Assembly: GCA_035711845.1 (NCBI GenBank)
Contig: DASTBU010000186.1
Coordinates: 1-31,465, forward strand
Origin: DASTBU01 sp035711845
Lineage (GTDB): Bacteria; Acidobacteriota; Vicinamibacteria; Vicinamibacterales; 2-12-FULL-66-21
DNA: 31,465 nucleotides
Direction of reading: 5' to 3'
This document shows, piece after piece, positions 25,108 through 31,465 of the stretch; position 1 is the first letter of the stretch, and every line of letters starts with the position of its first letter. The translations under genes and the position numbers were made by a program. The notes below the pieces were generated by a model. That model saw only the letters and a list, made by a program, of their open reading frames with translations. It ran no database searches and was not told the origin of the DNA.

Positions 25108-26259
25108 ATGGATATCAACCTCCTCACCGAAGTCGAAAAGGCGAGCATCGGCGAGCGCCAGCCGCTCCCGGAGCAGTACCTGCGGCTGCCCGACGACGAG
25201 ATGGATGCGCGGATTGCGGCCGCCAAGTCCACGCTCGGTGAGCGCGTCGTGATTCTCGGCCATCATTACCAGCGCGACGAGGTCATCAAGTTCGCCGACT
25301 ACACCGGCGACTCGCTCAAGCTGGCGCACCTGGCCGCCAGCCGTGGCACGGCCGAGTTCATCGTCTTCTGCGGCGTCCACTTCATGGCGGAGAGCGCCGA
25401 CATCCTGCGCGCGCCACACCAGAAGGTCGTGCTTCCCGACCTCGCCGCCGGCTGCTCGATGGCCGACATGGCCGCGCCCGATCAGCTCGACATGTGCTGG
25501 CGCGAACTCGCCGAGATGGGCGTCGGCACCGGACCGGTGGAGAGTGGCAAGGCGGGCGTGCTACCCGTCACCTACATCAACTCCTCAGCCGCCATCAAAG
25601 CCTTCTGCGGCGAGCACGGTGGCATCGTCTGCACCTCGACGAACGCGGCAAAGGTGATGGCATGGGCGTGGGAGCGCGGCGAGAAGGTGCTGATGCTGCC
25701 CGACCAGCATCTCGGACGCAACACGGCGTTCAAGATGGGCGTTCCGCTCGACGAGATGGTCGTCTGGGATCCCGACGAGATATGGGGTGGGCTCGAGCCG
25801 GAAGCCGTGCGCCGGGCGAGGTTGATCCTGTGGAAGGGATTCTGCTCGGTCCATACCAGGTTCACCGTTCAGCAGATTGAAGCGTTCAGAAAGAAGTACC
25901 CGACGGGGCGCGTCATCGCACACCCCGAATGCACGTTCGACGTCGTCCGGGCCGCCGACGAGAGCGGCTCGACAGAGCACATCATCAACACCGTCCGGAA
26001 CAGTCCGTCGGGCAGTGTCTGGGCCGTAGCGACGGAGGTCCACCTGGTCAACCGCCTCACGCACGAGCTGGCCGACAAGACCATCGTCACGCTCGACCCG
26101 TTCGGCTGCTTGTGCTCGACGATGTTTCGCGTCTCCCCGAACCACCTGCTGTGGATCATGGAAGGGCTGGTCGCCGGACAGGTCCACAACCAGATCACCG
26201 TACCTGAACCGCAGAAATCACTCGCCCGCCTCGCCTTGGAGCGCATGCTGAGGGTGTAG
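25108..26259 (+). CDS. nadA: Quinolinate synthase A
   Basis: This 383-residue enzyme condenses iminoaspartate with dihydroxyacetone phosphate to form quinolinate, the precursor of NAD. Family motifs are ILGHHYQRDEVIKFADYTGDSL, FCGVHFMAESADIL, LPDQHLGRN, HPEC and ATEVHLVNRL. The three [4Fe-4S] cysteines are visible: C116 in AAGCSMAD, one in GIVCTSTNA, and one in the GCLC segment near residue 335. It is slightly longer than the E. coli enzyme. No nadB or nadC is nearby in the window, so it is not part of a full nad operon here. The ATG at 25108 follows a heptamer tract and ACGAAG, a weak ribosome binding site. Confidence 0.95.
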   Translation: MDINLLTEVEKASIGERQPLPEQYLRLPDDEMDARIAAAKSTLGERVVILGHHYQRDEVIKFADYTGDSLKLAHLAASRGTAEFIVFCGVHFMAESADILRAPHQKVVLPDLAAGCSMADMAAPDQLDMCWRELAEMGVGTGPVESGKAGVLPVTYINSSAAIKAFCGEHGGIVCTSTNAAKVMAWAWERGEKVLMLPDQHLGRNTAFKMGVPLDEMVVWDPDEIWGGLEPEAVRRARLILWKGFCSVHTRFTVQQIEAFRKKYPTGRVIAHPECTFDVVRAADESGSTEHIINTVRNSPSGSVWAVATEVHLVNRLTHELADKTIVTLDPFGCLCSTMFRVSPNHLLWIMEGLVAGQVHNQITVPEPQKSLARLALERMLRV

Positions 26260-26262
26260 CTC

Positions 26263-26406
26263 TTCGACGTACGACGTGCTACGTACTGGGTGCGACGTGC
26301 TGCTTGTCAGGTGCGAGGTGCGACGTGCGCGTGCGACGTGCTGAGTGCGACGTGCTGAGTGCGACGTGCGACGTGCGACGTGCTGGGCGCGACGTGCAAC
26401 GTGGGC
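26263..26406. repeat. Heptanucleotide spacer repeat between nadA and sod
   Basis: About twenty 7-nt units based on TGCGACG with variants TACGACG, TGCTACG, TGCTGAG, TGCGAGG, TGCAACG, and one 6-nt slip. It is the longest intergenic heptamer tract in the window. It ends about 45 bases before the sod start. Confidence 0.92.
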
Positions 26407-26413
26407 ATTGAGA

Positions 26414-26444
26414 TACAATCGACGATCGGACTGTTCGAGAGGAG
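26414..26444 (+). promoter_or_regulatory. Candidate sod -10 box and ribosome binding site
   Basis: TACAAT at 26414-26419 lies just beyond the repeat tract, with no clear -35 because that region falls in the repeats. AGGAG at 26440-26444 stands eight bases before the ATG, the clearest ribosome binding site in the right half of the window. Confidence 0.5.
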
Positions 26445-26452
26445 TGTTTTCA

Positions 26453-27052
26453 ATGGCGCACGAAGTTCCCCCGCTGCCCTACGACTACAAGGCGCTGGAG
26501 CCGCACATCGACGAGCAGACGATGCGGATCCATCACGACAATCATCATGCCGCGTACGTGAACAACCTGAACGCTGCGCTGGAGAAGCATCCGCCACTCC
26601 AGCAGAAGAGCGTCGACGACCTGCTGCGCGGGATCAACAGCGTGCCGGAAGAGATCAGAACGGCCGTGCGCAACAACGGCGGCGGCCACTCGAACCACAC
26701 GATGTTCTGGGAGATCATGGGTCCCGCCAAGGGCGGCCAGCCGGGCGGCGCGCTGGGCGACGCCATCAAGTCGTCCTTCGGCAGCTTCGACGCGTTCAAG
26801 GACCAGTTCTCGAAAGCCGCGGTGGGCCGATTCGGCAGCGGCTGGGCCTGGCTGATCGACGCCGGCGGCAAGCTCGCGATCGAAAGCACCGCCAACCAGG
26901 ACAGTCCGCTCATGGAGGGCAAGAAAGCCATCCTCGGACTGGACGTCTGGGAGCACGCCTACTATCTCAAATACCAGAATCGCCGCCCCGACTACATCTC
27001 GGCCTGGTGGAACGTGGTGAACTGGGACGCGGTGGCGAAGAAACTCAAATAA
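26453..27052 (+). CDS. Superoxide dismutase, Fe/Mn family, manganese-type
   Basis: A 199-residue cytoplasmic superoxide dismutase without signal peptide. Metal ligands are H27 in RIHHDNHH, H82 in HSNHTMFW, D164 and H168 in DVWEHAYYLKY. The outer-sphere glutamine comes from STANQDSPL (Q149) and a glycine run (NNGGGH) stands where iron enzymes place their glutamine, so the protein looks manganese-dependent or cambialistic. Length is normal. The spacer downstream, shared with convergent moeA, is made of inverted heptamers. It protects the Fe-S enzymes of the cell, including MqnE and NadA, from superoxide damage. Confidence 0.96.
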   Translation: MAHEVPPLPYDYKALEPHIDEQTMRIHHDNHHAAYVNNLNAALEKHPPLQQKSVDDLLRGINSVPEEIRTAVRNNGGGHSNHTMFWEIMGPAKGGQPGGALGDAIKSSFGSFDAFKDQFSKAAVGRFGSGWAWLIDAGGKLAIESTANQDSPLMEGKKAILGLDVWEHAYYLKYQNRRPDYISAWWNVVNWDAVAKKLK

Positions 27053-27053
27053 T

Positions 27054-27196
27054 GCTGAATGCTGAATGCTGAATGCTGAATGTTGAATGTTCAATGATGT
27101 CGAAGGGTTGGATGCTGAGCTGTGGGCAGCAAGCTCTTCACTCAGCATTCAGCATTCAACATTCAGCATTTCACCTTCAGCATTTCACCTTCACCA
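27054..27196. repeat. Head-to-head heptanucleotide repeats between convergent sod and moeA
   Basis: The left half has GCTGAAT units (27054-27081), then GTTGAAT and GTTCAAT. The right half has the reverse complement ATTCAGC series and then TCACCTT/CAGCATT units. An 18-bp perfect inverted repeat pairs 27072-27089 with 27153-27170, and an inner 8-bp arm (27112-27119 with 27141-27148) continues the hairpin. It may act as a two-way transcription end. Confidence 0.85.
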
Positions 27197-27204
27197 TTTC
27201 ACCG

Positions 27205-28413
27205 TCAGAACACCTTTACCTCGACCACCTCGCCTGCCTCGACGATGTCCGTCTGGGCGGGGATTTCGATGAAGCCGTCGGCCTGCGACATGCTGGTGAT
27301 GTCGCCGGATGCCTTGAAGGCGGGCACGGCGGCGCCGCCCTGAATCTTCACCGTGTAGAACTGGTGGCGGCCCGTCGTCGAGACGACGCGGCGCGCGAGG
27401 GGCAGCCGCACGGTCTGCGGTTTGTACTCCGGCAGGCGTGCGATGCGCCGCAGCATCGGCACGAGCAGCATATACGCGTTCGAGAGGCACGAGGTCGGGT
27501 AGCCGGGCATCCCCAGCACGGGACGTCCGCCGATTCGGCCGAACACGGTCGGCTTCCCCGGCTTGACCGCGATGCCGTGGAACAGGACCTCGCCAGTCCG
27601 CTGAAGCACGTCCAGGATCAGGTCCCGTTCGCCGACAGAACTCCCGCCGGAAAAGACCAGCATCTCCTCCCGGCCCGTCGCGTCGATCGCAGCGGCCAAC
27701 TCGTCAACGCTGTCGGGCGCCGCCGGATACACGATGGGAATGCCCCCGTGCGCGCCGATGATCGACGAAAGCGTGAACTGGTTGATGTCGTAGATCTGCC
27801 CCGGCGCGAGCGGGCGGCCGGGATCGACGATCTCGTTGCCCGTGGACAGGATTGCGACGCGCGGCCGCGCGTACAGCCGCGCTTCCACGACGCCGATTGC
27901 GGCGAGCGCGCCGATGCGGCTCGGGTTGAGGACGTCGCCGGGTGAGAGCAGCGTCTGTCCGGATTCGATGTCCGCCGCCCGGCGGCCCACGTGCTGGCGG
28001 GGGTACACGGGTGTCAGCACGCGAATGTGATCGGCGTCGGCCTTCTCGGTCTCTTCCACCATCACCACCGCGTCGGCGCCTGCCGGCAGGGGCGCCCCGG
28101 TGGCGATCTCGGTGCACTCGCCTCGCGACAGGCGCCTGGTCGGCACGCTGCCCGTGTAGACCTTTTCGATGCACCGCAGCGTTCGCGGGTCGTACGGTCC
28201 GGCGCCGAACGTGTCCTCGGCGATCACGGCATAGCCGTCCATCGCGGCGCGATCGAACGGTGGGACGTCGACGCGCGATATGGCCCGCTCCGCCATCACG
28301 CGGCCATTCGCTTCGCGGATCGACACCATTTCGGTGTCGTCGATCGGGGCCGCCCACCTGAGCAGCAGAGCCAGCGCCTCGTCCAGGGAGATGGTTTCGG
28401 TTATTGGACGCAT
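27205..28413 (-). CDS. moeA: Molybdopterin molybdenumtransferase MoeA
   Basis: A 402-residue MoeA that inserts molybdate into adenylylated molybdopterin. Domains follow the usual order: the N-terminal part with VDVPPFDRAAMDGYAV, the beta-barrel domain with IATGAPLPAGADAVVMVEE, the MPT-binding domain with AILSTGNEIVDPG, FSGGSSVGERDL and LGMPGYPTSCLSNAYML, and a C-terminal barrel. The start is taken at the ATG at 28413, with GGTGA in front. A longer frame would run into a 29-bp repeat and is rejected. mogA, which makes the adenylylated intermediate MoeA uses, is divergent on the other side of that repeat. Confidence 0.94.
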   Translation of the reverse strand: MRPITETISLDEALALLLRWAAPIDDTEMVSIREANGRVMAERAISRVDVPPFDRAAMDGYAVIAEDTFGAGPYDPRTLRCIEKVYTGSVPTRRLSRGECTEIATGAPLPAGADAVVMVEETEKADADHIRVLTPVYPRQHVGRRAADIESGQTLLSPGDVLNPSRIGALAAIGVVEARLYARPRVAILSTGNEIVDPGRPLAPGQIYDINQFTLSSIIGAHGGIPIVYPAAPDSVDELAAAIDATGREEMLVFSGGSSVGERDLILDVLQRTGEVLFHGIAVKPGKPTVFGRIGGRPVLGMPGYPTSCLSNAYMLLVPMLRRIARLPEYKPQTVRLPLARRVVSTTGRHQFYTVKIQGGAAVPAFKASGDITSMSQADGFIEIPAQTDIVEAGEVVEVKVF

Positions 28414-28426
28414 TGAACTGTCACCC

Positions 28427-28483
28427 CGCCTTCGCCAAGGCTTCGGCGCGGCAAGCGCCTTCGCCAAGGCTACGGCGGGCAAG
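28427..28483. repeat. Two tandem copies of a 29-bp palindromic repeat between moeA and mogA
   Basis: The unit runs from 28427 to 28455 and again, one base shorter, from 28456 to 28483. The copies differ by one substitution and one missing G. Each contains the palindrome GCCTTCGCCAAGGC. It is a REP-like element different from the heptamer family. Confidence 0.85.
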
Positions 28484-28535
28484 CATCAATCTATCATTGA
28501 CCTGCCGCGCGTGCCGCGCAGCCGCTGTTGCGCCG

Positions 28536-28541
28536 TATAAT
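28536..28541 (+). promoter_or_regulatory. mogA -10 box in leaderless position
   Basis: A perfect TATAAT ends seven bases before the GTG at 28549, so the first transcribed base would be at or next to the start codon. There is no room for a ribosome binding site. The -35 region (around 28513-28518) is not recognisable. Confidence 0.45.
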
Positions 28542-28548
28542 CTGGGCC

Positions 28549-29049
28549 GTGACCTCGGCCACCACCCACAAACAGGACTCTCCCGAAACCGTGCGCTGCT
28601 ACGTGCTGACGGTCAGCGACTCGCGCACCGATGCCACCGATAAGAGCGGCGACGCCGTCGTCGAACTGCTGCAAGGGGCCGGGCACGAGCTGACCGGCCG
28701 GCGGATCGTCAAGGACGATCCTGCCATGCTGCGCGGCGCGCTCAAGTCGCAGCAGAACAACACCGACGTGATCATCACGACGGGCGGCACCGGGATTACG
28801 ATGCGCGACAGCACCTTCGAGGCGATAACGGCGCTGCTCGACAAGCACCTCGATGGGTTCGGCGAGCTCTTCCGGATGCTGAGCTACGCGGAGATCGGCT
28901 CTGCGGCCATGCTCAGCCGTGCCTGCGCCGGAACCCTTGGCCGCACGGCGGTGTTCTCCCTTCCCGGCTCCGAACACGCGGTTCGTCTCGCGATGACTAG
29001 ACTGATCCTTCCCGAGCTCGGGCACGTGGTGCGCGAGTTGAGGCGGTAG
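28549..29049 (+). CDS. mogA: Molybdopterin adenylyltransferase MogA (MoaB/MogA family)
   Basis: A 166-residue protein with the MoCF-biosynthesis fold. Motifs are VLTVSDSRT at the first strand, KDDPAMLRGAL, TTGGTGITMRD (nucleotide/MPT loop) and SLPGSEHAVRLAM. It adenylylates molybdopterin before MoeA adds molybdenum. MogA and MoaB cannot be told apart with certainty, but the pairing with moeA favours this role. The GTG at 28549 is chosen because of the TATAAT directly upstream; a TTG at 28528 is the only longer start, and it lies upstream of the -10 box. A GH3 gene follows 64 bp later, after an inverted repeat. Confidence 0.88.
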   Translation: MTSATTHKQDSPETVRCYVLTVSDSRTDATDKSGDAVVELLQGAGHELTGRRIVKDDPAMLRGALKSQQNNTDVIITTGGTGITMRDSTFEAITALLDKHLDGFGELFRMLSYAEIGSAAMLSRACAGTLGRTAVFSLPGSEHAVRLAMTRLILPELGHVVRELRR

Positions 29050-29057
29050 CCATCAGA

Positions 29058-29083
29058 CCAATGGGACGGTGACGTGCCATTGG
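29058..29083 (+). other. Inverted repeat between mogA and the GH3 gene
   Basis: CCAATGG (29058-29064) and CCATTGG (29077-29083) are perfect inverted arms around 12 nt. No U-run follows. It could be an operator, a weak terminator, or chance. Confidence 0.3.
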
Positions 29084-29113
29084 CGATCTCCGGAGCGCGA
29101 TAGGATCCAGTTG

Positions 29114-30961
29114 ATGCCCCGCTTCCCTGTCGTTCGGCTGCTCATTCTCTTCTCGTTCATGGCGGCTGCGATCGGCGCGCAGAACGCCGACCCCATCGAG
29201 GTCAACAAAGCCGGGGAGCGATGGGTGCAGGCGGCGTTGAAGAAGATGACCCTGGACGAGAAGGTCGGCCAGCTGATCGTGTCCTCGTTCCGATCGAGCT
29301 TCCTGAGCACGGAGTCGGACGATTTCGAAAAGCTCGTCAAGGCGGTGCACGAGTACAAGGTGGGCGGCTTTCACGTGTTCGGCGCATTGGAGAGCGCGCC
29401 GCCGGTGCTGTTGAACCCGACCTACCGTACCGTAACGCTCGGACAGCCGCTCGAAGCCGCGTCGACGCTGAACCGGCTGCAGGCGATATCGAGGCTGCCG
29501 CTCCTCAACACCGCGGACTTCGAGGCGGGCGTCGGGTTCAGGATCATGGGGGCGACGGCGTTCCCGCGCGCGATGGCGTTCGGGGCCGCGCGGGACGAGA
29601 AGCTCGCCTTCGAGGCCGGCCGGATCACCGGCGAGGAAGCGCGCGCGCTTGGCGTGCACGTCAACTTCGCGCCGGTCGTGGACGTCAACAACAACCCGCG
29701 GAACCCCGTCATCAACACGCGATCGTTCGGCGAGGACCCCGCCACGGTCGGGCGCATCGCGTCGGCCTACATCCGGGGCCTGCAGTCGGCCGGCGTCATC
29801 GCGACGCTGAAGCACTTTCCGGGGCACGGCGACACCGACGTGGACTCGCATCTCGGGCTCCCGGTCATCAAGCATCCGCGGGAGCGGCTCGAGAAGATCG
29901 AGCTGCCGCCGTTCAGGATGGGCATCGCCGCAGGCGCCGACGCGGTCATGACCGCGCACATCGAAATGCCGGCCTTCGATCCGGCGCCGGGGACACCGAC
30001 GACGTTGAGCCGGCCGATCGTGAGCGGCGTGCTGCGCAAGGACCTCGGTTTCCAGGGGCTGATCTACACCGACTCGATGGGCATGCAGGGGGTGACGAAG
30101 ATGCACGGCCCCGGCGAGGCGGCCGTGCTCGCGATAGCCGCGGGCAACGATGTGGTCCTCCATTCACCAGACGACGGGGCGGCGTTCGCGGCGCTGCGGG
30201 AGGCGGTCAAGTCGGGCAGGATCCCCGAGGCGCAGGTGAACGCGTCGGTCGAGCGCATCCTGCGCGCGAAGGCCGCCGCCGGGCTTCACACGACGCGCAC
30301 CGTCAACCTCGAGTCGGTCGGCGCCATCGTAGGGCGCCGGGCGAACCAGGCGCTCTCCGACGAGGTCAGCCAGCGATCGATCACGTTGATCAAGGACTCC
30401 CGTAATCAGGTGCCGCTGCGCGTTCCGCGCGAGGCGCAGCTGCTCTATCTCTCGATGCTGGATTACCCGTCGAACTGGGGCATCGCGGCGCCGAGTCGAA
30501 CCTTCATTCCGGAGCTGCGCAAGCGCTGGCCGAACGTGACCTCCATCGAGCTCTCGGATCGAACCACGCCGTCGGAGATCGAGCTGGTGCGCGCGATGGC
30601 GGCGCGCTTCGATGCGGTCGTCGCGTCGATCTTCGTCCGAACCGCGTCGTTCAGCGGGCGCATGGACCTCGCGGAGCCCCTGCAGCGGCTGCTTGAGGAT
30701 CTCTCGCGCCAGGTCTCGTCTGCGAGCACGCCGTTCATCACGACGTTCTTCGGCAACCCCTACGTCGCGACGTTCCTGCCGGACCTGCCGGCGATGCTGC
30801 TGACCTACGACTTCTACGATCGCGCCGAAGCATCGGCCGTGCGCGCGATTGCGGGAGAGGCGGCCATCGGCGGGCGCCTTCCGATCGGGCTTCCGGGGAT
30901 GTTCGAGGAAGGGTTCGGCCTGATGCGGCCGGGCCCCGCGACGAGCTCATTGGCCAGGTGA
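29114..30961 (+). CDS. Secreted GH3 beta-N-acetylhexosaminidase-like glycosidase (NagZ-like)
   Basis: A 615-residue protein with a signal peptide (about 1-22, RLLILFSFMAAAIGA) and a GH3 N-terminal barrel. KHFPGHGDTDVDSH at 233-246 contains the Asp-His dyad (D244/H246) used as acid/base in NagZ-type enzymes, and the nucleophile is D320 in IYTDSMGMQ. Residues about 380-615 form a further alpha/beta GH3 C-terminal domain, as in the larger Bacillus-type NagZ. Its likely substrate is N-acetylglucosaminyl linkages in peptidoglycan fragments or chitin oligomers, acting outside the inner membrane. The ATG at 29114 has AGGA eight bases upstream; codons before it do not encode a signal peptide. It ends 71 bp before the tRNA-Arg gene. 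Confidence 0.88.
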   Translation: MPRFPVVRLLILFSFMAAAIGAQNADPIEVNKAGERWVQAALKKMTLDEKVGQLIVSSFRSSFLSTESDDFEKLVKAVHEYKVGGFHVFGALESAPPVLLNPTYRTVTLGQPLEAASTLNRLQAISRLPLLNTADFEAGVGFRIMGATAFPRAMAFGAARDEKLAFEAGRITGEEARALGVHVNFAPVVDVNNNPRNPVINTRSFGEDPATVGRIASAYIRGLQSAGVIATLKHFPGHGDTDVDSHLGLPVIKHPRERLEKIELPPFRMGIAAGADAVMTAHIEMPAFDPAPGTPTTLSRPIVSGVLRKDLGFQGLIYTDSMGMQGVTKMHGPGEAAVLAIAAGNDVVLHSPDDGAAFAALREAVKSGRIPEAQVNASVERILRAKAAAGLHTTRTVNLESVGAIVGRRANQALSDEVSQRSITLIKDSRNQVPLRVPREAQLLYLSMLDYPSNWGIAAPSRTFIPELRKRWPNVTSIELSDRTTPSEIELVRAMAARFDAVVASIFVRTASFSGRMDLAEPLQRLLEDLSRQVSSASTPFITTFFGNPYVATFLPDLPAMLLTYDFYDRAEASAVRAIAGEAAIGGRLPIGLPGMFEEGFGLMRPGPATSSLAR

Positions 30962-30967
30962 TTGGTA

Positions 30968-30973
30968 TATAAT
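30968..30973 (+). promoter_or_regulatory. Candidate -10 box of the tRNA-Arg gene
   Basis: A perfect TATAAT lies seven bases after the GH3 stop codon. A start near 30980 would give a 5' leader of about 50 nt before the mature tRNA. No clear -35 is visible at the right distance. Confidence 0.45.
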
Positions 30974-31032
30974 CAAGGTTTCGCACTCCCGGTCGTGAGG
31001 CCTTCTGGGCGCTCGCGGCCGCCGCAGCTTCT

Positions 31033-31109
31033 GCGCCCATAGCTCAGTTGGATAGAGCGTCTGGCTACGAACCAGGAGGTCGCACGTTCGAGTCGTGCTG
31101 GGCGCACCA
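31033..31109 (+). tRNA. tRNA-Arg (anticodon ACG)
   Basis: The full cloverleaf is visible: acceptor stem GCGCCCA with TGGGCGC, D arm GCTC/GAGC, anticodon stem TCTGG/CCAGG with loop CTACGAA, T arm GCACG/CGTGC around TTCGAGT, discriminator A and an encoded CCA end. The anticodon is ACG; A34 is normally turned into inosine by TadA so that CGU, CGC and CGA are read. A phage-type integrase remnant begins 70 bp downstream, in keeping with tRNA-Arg as an insertion site. Confidence 0.97.
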
Positions 31110-31123
31110 GCCCCTTCAGGGGC
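31110..31123 (+). terminator. Hairpin directly after tRNA-Arg
   Basis: GCCCC, TTCA, GGGGC forms a 5-bp stem immediately after the CCA end. No U-run follows, so it may be a processing signal or weak terminator. Confidence 0.35.
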
Positions 31124-31178
31124 AAGCAGATAAGCCAAAGACAGCCCCGACAGCAGGTCCGAAAGGAGCTGCTGTCCG

Positions 31179-31394
31179 ATGGCTACGCTGTCCATGCTCT
31201 TCGAGCGATTCCGCGAACGCCGTTATCTCAAGCACGTCACCCCGAAGACGGTCGTCTGGTATGAGACGGCCTTCCTCGCCCTGACACGAGCCGTCCCGGT
31301 GTCGGGGCCGAGCGACCTGAAGAAGCCGCTGCTGCACGACTTTGTTGGTCGACGACGTGCCGAGCGGAAGTCCACTCGCTTCAGAGTCTCGTAG
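31179..31394 (+). pseudogene. Truncated tyrosine recombinase (phage-type integrase), N-terminal fragment
   Basis: The 71-residue frame begins with AAAGGAG ten bases before its ATG. MATLSMLFERFRERRYLKHVTPKTVVWYETAFLALTR reads as the N-terminal SAM-like core-binding domain of tyrosine recombinases. After about residue 57 (LLHDFVG) the sequence turns into an Arg-rich tail and stops. The other plus-strand frames do not resume an integrase, and no catalytic domain with R-H-R-Y residues is present before the window ends. It is probably the remains of an element that inserted at the adjacent tRNA-Arg gene. If the catalytic part lies beyond the window it would need a rearrangement, not a simple frameshift. 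Confidence 0.6.
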
Positions 31395-31465
31395 CGAAGC
31401 CCCAAATCCGATTCTGATGAGGATTTCCACGCGTGGTGCTGGGCCGCGTGATTCGCACAACTGCC

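Noticed and set aside
6945..27196. CRISPR array interpretation of the spacer repeats
   Set aside because: Units are 7 nt with no unique spacers of constant length, and no cas genes occur.
28414..28482. N-terminal extension of moeA
   Set aside because: The extra residues come from the 29-bp repeat and do not match MoeA, while GGTGA precedes the ATG at 28413.
31094..31450. Possible attachment-site pair: GTGCTGGGC in the tRNA and again near the right edge
   Set aside because: The match is only nine bases and common in GC-rich DNA; a true att repeat should be longer and reach the tRNA 3' end.

Overview
The window is GC-rich bacterial chromosome from a diderm aerobe: it has a TonB-dependent receptor, periplasmic binding and hydrolytic proteins, and a superoxide dismutase. 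The futalosine menaquinone genes (mqnE and an mqnD-like gene), the SUF set with SufU and SufT, the NagZ-like GH3 enzyme, the protein style and the spacer repeats suggest an acidobacterium such as Vicinamibacteria. This is an inference; no rRNA or phylogenetic marker is present.

Layout. The left edge holds the start of an rmuC-like gene (minus), then a MoeZ-type adenylyltransferase-rhodanese gene. From 1.6 to 9.7 kb runs a nine-gene Fe-S assembly cluster: A-type carrier, sufB, sufC, sufD, sufS, sufU, sufT, an Rrf2 regulator and a second (NifS/IscS-type) cysteine desulfurase. From 13.4 back to 9.7 kb (minus) three genes overlapping by 4 bp encode a catalytically dead HtrA-like PDZ protein and two CPA2-type exchanger-like proteins. 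otsA and otsB (trehalose) and an mqnD-like gene follow on plus. Next on minus are a repeat-containing coiled-coil protein and a Dph6-like ATP pyrophosphatase. From 23.8 back to 18.5 kb lies a vitamin B12 uptake operon (btuB, btuD, btuC, btuF) behind a cobalamin riboswitch. The right third carries mqnE, nadA, a manganese-type sod, moeA (minus), mogA, a secreted GH3 enzyme, tRNA-Arg(ACG) and the remnant of a tyrosine-recombinase gene beside the tRNA.

The most striking feature belongs to no single gene. At least ten spacers, and one coding stretch, are filled with degenerate tandem repeats whose period is always 7 nt, while the heptamer sequence differs from locus to locus. They often run up to or into the start codon of the next gene, and between sod and moeA they are arranged head to head as a long inverted repeat. 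In btuF a heptamer tract is translated as a 7-residue-periodic N-terminal extension. A separate 29-bp palindromic repeat sits between moeA and mogA.

Functional links. The SUF cluster supplies Fe-S clusters for MqnE and NadA; MqnE also uses radical SAM chemistry. MoeZ, MoeA and MogA belong to molybdenum cofactor (or thiolation) metabolism. The B12 operon looks like one riboswitch-controlled transcript.
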